DNA of 64,000 nucleotides from Eubacteriaceae bacterium (GTDB taxonomy: Bacteria; Bacillota; Clostridia; Eubacteriales; Eubacteriaceae): assembly GCA_030156895.1 (NCBI GenBank), contig JASGLP010000009.1:1-64000 (forward strand), read 5' to 3'. Below are positions 1-7,549 of the stretch, piece by piece. Position 1 is the stretch's first letter. Every line of letters begins with the position of its first letter. The position numbers and the translations under genes are program-made. The notes beneath the pieces were generated by a model. The model searched no databases. It was not told the origin of the DNA and saw only the letters and a list, made by a program, of their open reading frames with translations.

Positions 1-20
1 ATGTTAGGTGCATTTTTCTG

Positions 21-248
21 TCAACTTTCATTTTTCAGAAGCTGCGGTGTTTGTTTTAATGCGGTCTTAGCTACATTTTTCAGCTGGGAAAGTTGAGTAT
101 ATGATTTTATTTTCTGTTTAATTTTTATATTTTGTACAGTTGACTCCTAAATAAACCATCAGCCAGCTATCAAATTAATTTGATTCCCAAGTGTCTTACA
201 TACGGTTGGGTGCGCCCAGGTCACGCCATTGCGATTATTCAGCAACCG
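21..248 (-). pseudogene. possible decayed coding trace
   Basis: Read on the minus strand in a single frame, this stretch looks protein-like (segments such as NGVTWAHPTV and YTQLSQLKNVAKTALKQ) but is broken by two in-frame stop codons and ends at a TGA at 21-23. There is no start codon with a ribosome binding site. It may be the tail of a degraded gene, possibly from a mobile element, but I do not recognise a family. The composition alone could also arise by chance. Confidence 0.2.
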
Positions 249-286
249 TTATCATGTCAATTTCTTTAATAATCTTAATCTTTATT

Positions 287-418
287 TTGTTGTTCTTAAG
301 CTTTTGAGTCTATTATTATTTTATGAAATGAACCCCCTTAAAATCATTTCTAAGCAAGCTGTCCGAAAGCAGCGATAAAACAAATCCTTTGGTTCCCCAC
401 CAGAGGGTTTGTTTTTTT
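287..418 (+). ncRNA. candidate small RNA: promoter plus terminator, no ORF
   Basis: A promoter-like pair TTGTTG (287-292) and TATTAT (311-316), spaced 18 bp, is followed about 60 bp later by a strong intrinsic terminator (377-418), with no open reading frame between. The predicted transcript would run from about 323 to 418 (roughly 95 nt) and also contains a small GCTG/CAGC hairpin near 360-375. No known RNA family is recognised. The terminator is clear; the promoter is only a moderate match, so the existence of a dedicated RNA is an inference. Confidence 0.3.
377..418 (+). terminator. intrinsic terminator
   Basis: Inverted arms beginning AACAAATCC and ending GGGTTTGTT form a roughly 14-bp stem with two G-U type pairs around a short CCCCA loop, followed by a run of seven T. 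No coding gene lies directly upstream in the window. Confidence 0.7.
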
Positions 419-588
419 GCTGTTAAAATCTATCTCTTCCTAAAATTTTCCAATCTGAATTTATTAATCCCAATTGTTAAAAGTAAAATAAAAAGAAGCT
501 AACTGTTTAGATAATTATTTAATGGCTATAAACACTAATGCAGAATCAATTTACTACTTGAAATTTTTAATTTTAAAGGAGTGCTATA

Positions 589-990
589 ATGGTTTTACAA
601 CCCTATCTTTCTTTCAACAGAAACTGTCAAGAAGCCGTCAATTTTTATAAGAATATTTTTGGAACAGACCTTCCCGAACTCGAATTATTTGGAGAAATGC
701 ATTTACGAAATTCTAATCCCATTCAAACACAAAACAAACTCCCCATCAGCAATGAACAAACAAAATTCACTTATACACAACTTCCTCCAAAAGAAGTAAA
801 ACCAGAAACTGACAAGCTAACGCTCGTTATCATGAGTGATAATTTAAATGAAATCAATTGTCTGTATGCAAAACTCCAAGATCAAGGCTATATTGAAACC
901 TCTTTTACAGAAACAGACTGGTGCAAGGCTTATGCAGTAGTCATTGATCGTTATGGTGTCGAGTGGCAATTAAATTATCAGGAAGCATAA
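589..990 (+). CDS. VOC-family (PhnB/glyoxalase-like) protein
   Basis: 133 aa protein of the PhnB-like branch of the vicinal oxygen chelate fold. The start PYLSFNRNCQEAVNFYKNIF matches the typical opening of these proteins, and the C-terminal IDRYGVEWQLNY matches their closing strand. Members are small cytosolic dimers; many have no assigned reaction, and this one cannot be given a substrate from sequence. The central part contains a polar insertion (about residues 40-70) typical of variable loops in the family. The start is supported by an AAGGAG motif 7 bp upstream. It stands alone, followed by a terminator. Confidence 0.8.
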   Translation: MVLQPYLSFNRNCQEAVNFYKNIFGTDLPELELFGEMHLRNSNPIQTQNKLPISNEQTKFTYTQLPPKEVKPETDKLTLVIMSDNLNEINCLYAKLQDQGYIETSFTETDWCKAYAVVIDRYGVEWQLNYQEA

Positions 991-1018
991 AACCCTTTTC
1001 TGTTTACATGATGAGAAT

Positions 1019-1067
1019 TAAAAAATAAGGCCTTCGAATAAAATCGATAAGCCTTATTTTTGTTTTT
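1019..1067. terminator. bidirectional intrinsic terminator
   Basis: The stem AAAAATAAGGC / GCCTTATTTTT has A and T tracts on both sides. It lies between the plus-strand VOC gene and the minus-strand DUF4349 gene, so it can end transcription from both directions. Confidence 0.75.
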
Positions 1068-1128
1068 AAAACGTTTTTGCGCCAATTTCCAGAGCTGTAT
1101 CGGGTCTCATTTTAAAGCTGAAATCGAC

Positions 1129-2091
1129 TTATGATTTTTTCTTTTGCCCTCTTTTACGCTTAATTTTTCGAATTGCAAAAACAATCAAAGCTATTAGCGC
1201 GGCAAAGGGCAGGAGCCAGACAAGCAAAATAATTAATCCTGAAATCAGTCTTAATAATAGATTTATTGATCCAAGGAAAGCTGATTGGATCTTAATCAGC
1301 AAACCGGAAAAGGGTGATTCAAGCATTGTTGTTGACAAAGCTCTTTCCTCGATATTAATGTTTATTCGCGAATAAGCAATTTCAGTGTTCCAGTTGTTTA
1401 TCAATGATTGCAAAGAATCCATTTCTGTCCTAATACGGTTTAGTTCTGTTTCAATTGCCAAAAGATCAGAAAGGTTTGCAGCCGAGCCAGAATATTCAAG
1501 CAAACGCGATTCGAAAACTTTTAAATTATCAATTTGAGTTTTCACATCCTGGTATTCTCTTGTTATATTGACACTGGATGTATTGGAAGATGCCAGCACC
1601 CCAAAATCCTCAAGCTCAATCATCGCCTGTTCAAATTGATCCGCCGGAATTCGAATAGTTAGTGACCCCGAGTTGTTTTCAATCCCCTGCTCCTGATCGA
1701 TATAAGAAGCTTGTGAAGATTCTAAAAACCCACCACTTGTATTTGCATACTCGATAATTTGATCTGATGTTTTTTGATAGTCATCCGTATACAAACGAAT
1801 ACAGCCAGCATAAATTACACTGCTTGTATAATCCTCAAATGATATGCTTTGGCTTTGCGATTCTGATGATACAGCAGCACTACTACTATCATAGGATTCA
1901 TCATAAGCATAATCATTTTCGTATACCATATCGACAGACCCATTTCCAGTCAATAAAAATATGATTAGCAGAAAAGAGAAAATCACAAAAATCAGCGCAC
2001 AAATAGAAGCCAGAATAATTAAAGTAATTTTCCAGTGTTTCCATGCTTTTATTTGACTAATAGTATTGTTGAAACGGCCTTCATTTTCCAT
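1129..2091 (-). CDS. DUF4349 membrane protein
   Basis: 320 aa protein with a hydrophobic segment near residues 21-48, a low-complexity Ser/Asp/Tyr-rich linker (about 55-90), an extracytoplasmic core with the RIPADQF motif and a predicted helical part (about 100-260), and a second hydrophobic segment (about 270-308) followed by a Lys/Arg-rich tail. This is the arrangement of DUF4349 proteins, small envelope proteins of unknown function. The N-terminal segment is longer than usual for a signal peptide and probably stays in the membrane. A GTGAGG sequence upstream serves as a weak ribosome binding site. It is transcribed alone, with terminators or intergenic DNA on both sides. Confidence 0.75.
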   Translation of the reverse strand: MENEGRFNNTISQIKAWKHWKITLIILASICALIFVIFSFLLIIFLLTGNGSVDMVYENDYAYDESYDSSSAAVSSESQSQSISFEDYTSSVIYAGCIRLYTDDYQKTSDQIIEYANTSGGFLESSQASYIDQEQGIENNSGSLTIRIPADQFEQAMIELEDFGVLASSNTSSVNITREYQDVKTQIDNLKVFESRLLEYSGSAANLSDLLAIETELNRIRTEMDSLQSLINNWNTEIAYSRININIEERALSTTMLESPFSGLLIKIQSAFLGSINLLLRLISGLIILLVWLLPFAALIALIVFAIRKIKRKRGQKKKS

Positions 2092-2570
2092 AATCGAGCA
2101 AGCCTCACTTTTTTCCTTTTCACTAAGTAATGTTCACACTATTATTACCCAAATATTCGTGATCTAAAATACTTAGCAAAAGTTTTTCTTTTGCAGCATT
2201 TACAAATTATGATTTCCTAATTTAAATTCAAATATATAGACCATTAAAACAGGCAGAATCATGGGCTTTTTTGGCGATTTGTATAGGATTAGTTATATAA
2301 AGGCAAAATGTAATTTTGATTTTTTAGTTTATAATCTGCATTTTTTTGTCATAAACTTTCTTGTAATTTGAACAATTTAGTCTTTATGTTTAAGCTAATT
2401 TTATTCTTATCGAATTAATATATGTTTATATTGCTCTATAGGTAATATAATATTTATTAGATTCAATATGTTGACCAAAAATTACAACTTTTCTTAATAC
2501 AATCGATGTAATAGCCATTATTTCCCCTCTTACAGCTACATATTACCCCTTTATGCACTAGACAATTTTA

Positions 2571-2640
2571 TATAATTGTGCTAATTTCAAATTAGATCAT
2601 GGCACTCTCATATGAAAGCCGGTTCATTTAGGTGCCGTGC
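2571..2640 (+). promoter_or_regulatory. -10 box and structured 5' leader of surface-protein gene
   Basis: A TATAAT at 2571-2576 is followed by two nested hairpins. The outer stem is CATGGCAC (2598-2605) with GTGCCGTG (2632-2639), 8 bp with one wobble. The inner stem is ATGAA (2612-2616) with TTCAT (2623-2627). The ribosome binding site AAAGGAG follows 17 nt later. The fold does not match a riboswitch class I can name. No convincing -35 was found. The remaining part of the 580-bp gap (2092-2570) is very AT-rich and shows nothing else I can name. Confidence 0.4.
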
Positions 2641-2671
2641 AATCAAACTAATATGAAAGGAGATATTTAAA

Positions 2672-3964
2672 GTGAGGAAGATGTCCAAATTTGCAGCTAT
2701 CTTGCTGATTGTGCTCATGGTATTTTCAATGGTGCCAATCTCTGCGATGGCTATGGAAACTGAAATTGTTGGCAATGGTGAGGTTCAGATCGATGAAAAT
2801 CTGGCGGGGGAACAAGTCACTCCCCAACTTGAACAACCAGTTGCAGAAGATCCCTATGCACTGGAACCTGTGGTAGAAGAACCGGCTCAACAGGATCCAA
2901 TAGAGGAACCGGCAGCTGAAGAAGAACCGGTGAGTGAGGAACCGGTTGTTGAAGAAGAAGCTGCAGTTATTGAAACTGCCGATGTAGAGGAAGTCGTTGA
3001 AGTAGCTGAAGATCCGATCGTCGAAGTGGCAGGAACAGCATATCTGGCCCTTTTTAAAGGCGGCATCGAGATTAATGTATTAGCCGAAAACATTGGTGAA
3101 GGCTATGCTTATGATGTTGATAACAATGAGCTGACTCTGACCGATTTCACGGGCGAACAACTTCTGGCAATGGTCTTTGGTACGCCTCTATCAATTATTC
3201 TACAAGGTAGTAATACCTTAGCAACTGATGATGGATTTGCAATTGATGTCGACGGCGACTTGAAACTTGGTGGTAGCGGCGAACTCAATACCTTTGGCGA
3301 TGGTGGTATTGCAGCAACTGGCGATATTACAATCACCGGTGGCGAATACAATATTTTCGCTTATGAAGATGATGGTTCATCTACATCCGGTATAGTAGCT
3401 GGTACAACCGATGTTGATGGTAACGTTCTGACCGAAGGTGAAATTGTCATCAATGGTGGAAAATTTGATATTACTGCCATAGCCGCTGACGATGGGGATG
3501 CCACCGGTATTTATTCAACTGACGATACCATTGTAAATGGTGGATCATTTGACATTTATACTTATTCAGAAAATGGTTACAGTACTGGCATGTACGCAAT
3601 GGAAGACCTGATCTTCAATGGTGGATATGTTGATGTTCTGTCTGAAACAGAAACAGGAACAGCAACCTGCCTATGGGGTTCTGATTGGTTGGCATTGCGA
3701 CATGGCTGTTTTGATTTAGTAGCAGTCGGCGGTGACAATCCATTGGCACTTTACAGTGACGTTGGTATTTACACTAATCCTTGTTATGGCGATGTTGATA
3801 CTACAGCATCAGAACTACATTTATGCTGTACATGCAAAACAATGTCTGATAATCCAAAAACTGGCGTCCAGAGTTCTGCCATGCAGGCGCTGATCGCTTC
3901 AGTAGGATTACTGCTATTAATCGGCTCAGCCGTTATCATTAAAAAATCTGCTTATCAGAAATAG
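2672..3964 (+). CDS. secreted, sortase-anchored beta-solenoid surface protein
   Basis: 430 aa. Residues 1-28 are a signal peptide (basic start, hydrophobic core, cleavage near AMA). Residues about 35-125 form an acidic Glu/Val/Pro-rich spacer. Residues about 125-390 hold a solenoid-like domain with recurring NGGxFDI and TGIYS units, as in carbohydrate-binding-domain-like or DUF4353-type repeat proteins. The C-terminus has NPKTG (394-398), a hydrophobic helix and a Lys-containing tail, which is a cell-wall sorting signal of the NPxTG type. The start is a GTG preceded by AAAGGAG at good spacing. No sortase gene is in the window. The ligand or role is unknown; a surface adhesin or sugar-binding role is an inference. 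Confidence 0.75.
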   Translation: MRKMSKFAAILLIVLMVFSMVPISAMAMETEIVGNGEVQIDENLAGEQVTPQLEQPVAEDPYALEPVVEEPAQQDPIEEPAAEEEPVSEEPVVEEEAAVIETADVEEVVEVAEDPIVEVAGTAYLALFKGGIEINVLAENIGEGYAYDVDNNELTLTDFTGEQLLAMVFGTPLSIILQGSNTLATDDGFAIDVDGDLKLGGSGELNTFGDGGIAATGDITITGGEYNIFAYEDDGSSTSGIVAGTTDVDGNVLTEGEIVINGGKFDITAIAADDGDATGIYSTDDTIVNGGSFDIYTYSENGYSTGMYAMEDLIFNGGYVDVLSETETGTATCLWGSDWLALRHGCFDLVAVGGDNPLALYSDVGIYTNPCYGDVDTTASELHLCCTCKTMSDNPKTGVQSSAMQALIASVGLLLLIGSAVIIKKSAYQK

Positions 3965-3990
3965 CTGAAATACAAAAATTTAGATTTTTT

Positions 3991-4017
3991 GAACCCGTTT
4001 TAACGGGTTCTTTTTTT
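3991..4017 (+). terminator. intrinsic terminator
   Basis: GAACCCG / CGGGTTC stem with a six-base loop, followed by seven T. It ends the surface-protein transcript. Confidence 0.85.
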
Positions 4018-4178
4018 AGTAAACTGTTTTCCACCTTGCATCTTAGCCATGAAGCATCCCTACTAAAGGATAATTTAGAAAGCACACTTTATTTACTTCT
4101 TTAACATGGGATAACCTTGTAATTGTATTCATCATGGTTTATACTAAAGAAGCAAAGAAACATTTAGCGAGGAGTATT

Positions 4179-4937
4179 ATGAGTGAGAATAACAGCAATG
4201 ACATAAAAATTGCAGTCCTAATTGATGCAGATAACGTATCAGATAAATATATAAAGTGCGTTCTTGATGAAATTTCAAACATCGGAATGCCAACATTTAA
4301 GCGAATCTATGGGGACTGGACCAAACCACAGCTATCCTCCTGGAAAACTGTCCTTTTAAATTATTCCATCACGCCAATCCAGCAATATAGCTATACGACA
4401 GGAAAAAACGCGACGGATGCAGCTTTAATTATTGATGCCATGGATATTCTTTATTCCGGTAATATAGATGGATTTTGTATTGTATCCAGCGACAGTGATT
4501 TCACCAGACTGGCCACCAGACTTCGGGAAGCCGGGATGATGGTCATCGGCATGGGCGAAAAAAAAACACCAAAGCCATTTATTTCGGCTTGCGAAAAATT
4601 CAAATATCTGGAAGTCTTAGCCAATCAATCAGAACATCCCGAAAGCTCAGACTCATCTGAAAAAACGGGCAGTCACAAGGATGGCATGGCGGGTAAAAGA
4701 GAACTTATCCAATCCATCAAAACCATTATCAATGAAATTTCCGATGAAGATGGCTGGGCAAACTTAGGGGAAATCGGTTCCCGATTAAATAACCGCTATC
4801 CCGACTTTGATACCAGAAATTATGGACATCAAAAATTAAGACCCTTACTACTCTCGCTCAACCATTTTATAGTTGAAGCCAGAAGAACCAGCAAAGGTCA
4901 AAACACGCATTACGTCGCAAAAATAAAAGAGCGATAA
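4179..4937 (+). CDS. NYN-domain (LabA/DUF88-like) protein with C-terminal OST-HTH/LOTUS domain
   Basis: 252 aa. The N-terminal NYN domain (about 8-150) shows acidic motifs IDADNV, TDAALIIDAMD and SSDSDF, which form the metal-binding site of PIN-like nucleases in this family. The C-terminal part (about 175-250) fits an OST-HTH/LOTUS domain, a putative RNA-binding winged helix. It is therefore a likely RNA nuclease or RNA-associated protein; the target is unknown. The start at 4179 is chosen because GAGGAG lies 6 bp upstream. An ATG 45 bp further upstream has no ribosome binding site. It is a single gene closed by a terminator. Confidence 0.8.
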   Translation: MSENNSNDIKIAVLIDADNVSDKYIKCVLDEISNIGMPTFKRIYGDWTKPQLSSWKTVLLNYSITPIQQYSYTTGKNATDAALIIDAMDILYSGNIDGFCIVSSDSDFTRLATRLREAGMMVIGMGEKKTPKPFISACEKFKYLEVLANQSEHPESSDSSEKTGSHKDGMAGKRELIQSIKTIINEISDEDGWANLGEIGSRLNNRYPDFDTRNYGHQKLRPLLLSLNHFIVEARRTSKGQNTHYVAKIKER

Positions 4938-4940
4938 TTT

Positions 4941-4970
4941 AAAGGATAGGATGATACCTATCCTTTTTTT
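4941..4970. terminator. intrinsic terminator between convergent genes
   Basis: GGATAGG / CCTATCC stem, six-base loop, then seven T on the plus strand. The T run overlaps the end of the cheX remnant on the other strand. Confidence 0.75.
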
Positions 4971-5427
4971 AATCCATAGCCAGGTCGATTGATAGCTTGA
5001 CCCCATCTATATCAAAAGTGACTTCCAATATTTCTTCTTTATTCAGACTTAACTCAATTTTTTCACCATGCATGAGGGTCGGTACAGAAATATCAACAGT
5101 TATACCCTTGTTCGAAAAATTAATGGTCGCATTGGCCGTGAGCATGTTGGATAATTCTGATAGAGCACTTTGCGCCATATCGTCAAATTCTTCAACCGGC
5201 ATTCCCATCATCATGATTGACGCGATATTTTTCGCCCCTTACAGATCAATTGAATAAACGACATTGCCCTTTTTATCCCCAACAATTCCTAAAGTCAGAA
5301 CAACACCAATAAATGAAAGCTTTCCTGTTTTTTGAGTAACTGCTTTAGTTTCAATACTTTGAAAACCCAATTGTGGCAGAACTGAATTAACTGCTTCAAT
5401 AAAAGGATTTAATAGTTTTACATCCAT
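4969..5427 (-). pseudogene. cheX: CheX-like chemotaxis phosphatase, cut by an in-frame TAA
   Basis: The two halves of a CheX-type protein are in the same frame, separated by a single TAA at 5239-5241. The first half (62 aa) ends VVYSID-L; after the stop the frame continues GAKNIASIMMMGMPV and then carries the ExxN catalytic motif (SELSNML). The combined length of about 152 codons equals a normal CheX. The second half has no ribosome binding site, so it is unlikely to be made alone. CheX dephosphorylates CheY-P; loss of the second half would remove the active site. It overlaps the upstream regulator gene by 10 bp. A sequencing error is the main alternative to a real nonsense mutation. Confidence 0.8.
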
Positions 5428-6278
5428 ATTCCAGCCCCCTTTTGAAAGCCGATATTCATAAATATCTTTCCTAGAGAGGTATCAACTAAGAATGAACGGC
5501 TCATCATATCTCCAATTGAAATCGTAACATCTTCTCCCCGAATAACTGTTGGTGGAGAAACCCGCAAACCCAATGAGCGATTCATGCCATTCATCAGCGA
5601 ACAGGCATTTCCAGCAATGATATTTGCCAGTTCACTTAAAAATTGAATGGCTTCGTCAATAAGTGCTTCATCCATAAGAATTTGTTTAGTCATGGCAAGC
5701 GCCGTTTCTTCGCTCATATCGATGATGAAACGCCCATCATGACAGCCAATAATACCAACAGAAACAGACACTCCTAAAGATTTTTGTACTTTACCATTAT
5801 CCTCATCATCATTAACCGAAATTTCGCCACCAATCTGATTTTTCAAAAAACTAAAGATAGACTCGCGAAAAGCTTCTGGATAGTTTTCTTCAATCAGGGT
5901 AAATAATTCGTCACCGGCAAAGATTCGTTTAATCTCTGCATCAAGGGATTCCTGATCAGCTGGTTTCTGAAGATAACCAAGTATTCCAACCGCTTTTGAC
6001 TGTTCAATAATTTCATCATCCATCATGGCACTAATCGCGATAATTTTTATTCCCGGGTCATTTTTTAATATTTCCTTTGAGCATTCAATACCATTCCCAT
6101 CGGGAAGCGTCATATCCATCGTGATTAATTCCGGTTTCACTTGTTTCGCTTTCTCAATTGCATCTTTCTGATTAAGCGCCGTTTCTACAACCTCATAGCC
6201 ACTTTTTTCAATCATCCGTTTCAACACAGACACTGAAAAAGTTGAATCATCCACAATCATCACTCTAACACTTTTCAT
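5418..6278 (-). CDS. response regulator: CheY receiver fused to a CheC/CheX-like domain
   Basis: 286 aa. The receiver domain (about 4-120) has the acidic pair D10/D11, the phospho-acceptor D55 (TMDMTLPDG), S81 and K103. The C-terminal domain (about 135-280) resembles CheX/CheC, with an ExxN motif (SELANIIAGN). Such fusions are thought to pair a phosphorylated receiver with a phosphatase-type output, perhaps limiting the lifetime of CheY-P or of its own phosphate. The next gene downstream is a stand-alone cheX, here broken, so this gene may be the only active copy in the locus. A consensus-like promoter lies 70-100 bp upstream. No histidine kinase is nearby. Confidence 0.85.
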   Translation of the reverse strand: MKSVRVMIVDDSTFSVSVLKRMIEKSGYEVVETALNQKDAIEKAKQVKPELITMDMTLPDGNGIECSKEILKNDPGIKIIAISAMMDDEIIEQSKAVGILGYLQKPADQESLDAEIKRIFAGDELFTLIEENYPEAFRESIFSFLKNQIGGEISVNDDEDNGKVQKSLGVSVSVGIIGCHDGRFIIDMSEETALAMTKQILMDEALIDEAIQFLSELANIIAGNACSLMNGMNRSLGLRVSPPTVIRGEDVTISIGDMMSRSFLVDTSLGKIFMNIGFQKGAGIWM

Positions 6279-6346
6279 ATTACACCGCCTTTATAGCTAA
6301 TTTTAGTATGAAAATTAAAATTCAGATAAGCATAATTTATTTACCC

Positions 6347-6375
6347 ATAATAGCGAGTTTTACACTTTTTTTCAA
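6347..6375 (-). promoter_or_regulatory. promoter of the CheY-CheX regulator operon
   Basis: TTGAAA (6370-6375) and TATTAT (6347-6352) on the minus strand, spaced exactly 17 bp. This gives a leader of about 65 nt. Confidence 0.55.
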
Positions 6376-6485
6376 GAAAAAGTTTCAACCTAACTCCCTT
6401 TTTTTGAAAATTGACGTAAATTATCTAACAAATGTTTACTTTAACTGTATTTAAAAACCATAAAGTGGAATTTTTTCATTCTGCA

Positions 6486-6514
6486 TGGTTAAAGAGTCAA
6501 AGATATGGTATACT
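6486..6514 (+). promoter_or_regulatory. possible promoter of DHH gene
   Basis: A good -10 box TATACT (6509-6514) has a poor -35 (TGGTTA) at 17 bp. It is about 58 bp upstream of the start codon. Confidence 0.35.
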
Positions 6515-6572
6515 ACTTATAATTGCAGGAAATTTTCATTCGGAATATTTCTTTATACTAGGAGGATGCTAG

Positions 6573-7481
6573 ATGCGTTTAGTTACACGATCAGACTTTG
6601 ATGGATTAATTTGTGGGATGCTTCTAAAAGAAGTTGATATAATTGACAGTTGGATTTTTGTTCATCCAAAAGATTTACAGGACGGCCTTTTTACACCAAC
6701 CAAAAATGATGTTTTAGCTAATGTTCCCTATGTACCGGGATGCGGTATGTGGTTCGATCACCATACCTCTGAAAAAGAACGCGTTGGCTGGCACCTTGGC
6801 GTTAAAGGGAAAAGTCGACAAGCGCCTTCTGCTGCGCATATTATTTATGAGTATTACGGCGGTGCTCAACAGTTTCCCAATTATAAACAAATGATTGATG
6901 CCGTTGACAAGGTAGATTCAGGTAATCTTACCAAAGAAGAGATCTTAAATCCAAGAGACTGGATTTTACTTGGCTTTATATCTGATCCGCGAACAGGCTT
7001 AGGCCGTTTTAGAAATTTTAGAATCAGTAATTATCAGTTGATGGAAGAACTGATCAATCATTTTAGAAATCTTCCCATCGAAGAAATATTGGCTCTACCT
7101 GATATCAAAGAGCGGGTAGATGTTTATCGCGAGCAATCTCTTCAGTTTTCTGAAATGGTTAAATCACACACTAGCATTTATAACAATGTGATTGTCACTG
7201 ATTTACGAGATGTTGATCCTATCTATACTGGCAATCGTTTTATTGTATATAGCCTTTTCCCGGAACAAAATGTTTCGCTTTGGATTGTCGATGGCAAGCA
7301 AAAGCAAAATGTCTCAATCGCATGTGGTTACAGCATTTTGAATCGCAGTTGCCAGGTAGATATCGGTCAGCTAATGCTTAAATACGGCGGTGGTGGCCAT
7401 AAGATGGTTGGTACCTGTCAGGTTCCATATGATGATGCCGAAACGATTATTCAGGAAATTGTTAATGTTTTAAAAAGTTAA
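6573..7481 (+). CDS. DHH-superfamily phosphoesterase
   Basis: 302 aa cytosolic protein of the DHH phosphoesterase superfamily. The N-terminal motif TRSDFDGLICG is the first metal-binding motif, WFDHH (about residue 66) is the DHH motif, and the C-terminal GGGGHKMVGT is the substrate-binding motif of the DHHA1 domain. Relatives cleave phosphodiesters or phosphoanhydrides: nanoRNA, pApA, cyclic dinucleotides or polyphosphate. This variant has an atypical middle region and no CBS or GGDEF domain, so I cannot choose a substrate. The start has AGGAGG 7 bp upstream. It is transcribed alone between the divergent CheY-CheX gene and a shared terminator. Confidence 0.8.
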   Translation: MRLVTRSDFDGLICGMLLKEVDIIDSWIFVHPKDLQDGLFTPTKNDVLANVPYVPGCGMWFDHHTSEKERVGWHLGVKGKSRQAPSAAHIIYEYYGGAQQFPNYKQMIDAVDKVDSGNLTKEEILNPRDWILLGFISDPRTGLGRFRNFRISNYQLMEELINHFRNLPIEEILALPDIKERVDVYREQSLQFSEMVKSHTSIYNNVIVTDLRDVDPIYTGNRFIVYSLFPEQNVSLWIVDGKQKQNVSIACGYSILNRSCQVDIGQLMLKYGGGGHKMVGTCQVPYDDAETIIQEIVNVLKS

Positions 7482-7499
7482 TGCTATTTATTATAATAT

Positions 7500-7541
7500 G
7501 AAACAGCCGTTCTTACTGATCTTGTAAGAACGGCTGTTTTG
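7500..7541. terminator. strong bidirectional terminator
   Basis: A 15-bp near-perfect stem (AACAGCCGTTCTTA and its complement) flanked by A and T tracts lies between the convergent DHH gene and the Stn-like operon. Confidence 0.85.
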
Positions 7542-7549
7542 ATTAGTTT

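Noticed and set aside
1-96. A short plus-strand open frame starting at base 1 (31 codons).
   Set aside because: No ribosome binding site is visible, the composition is Phe/Cys-rich, and the opposite strand reads more protein-like. Treated as chance.
5239-5241. Recoding of the cheX stop as selenocysteine or pyrrolysine.
   Set aside because: The stop is TAA; selenocysteine needs TGA and pyrrolysine TAG, and no insertion element is visible.
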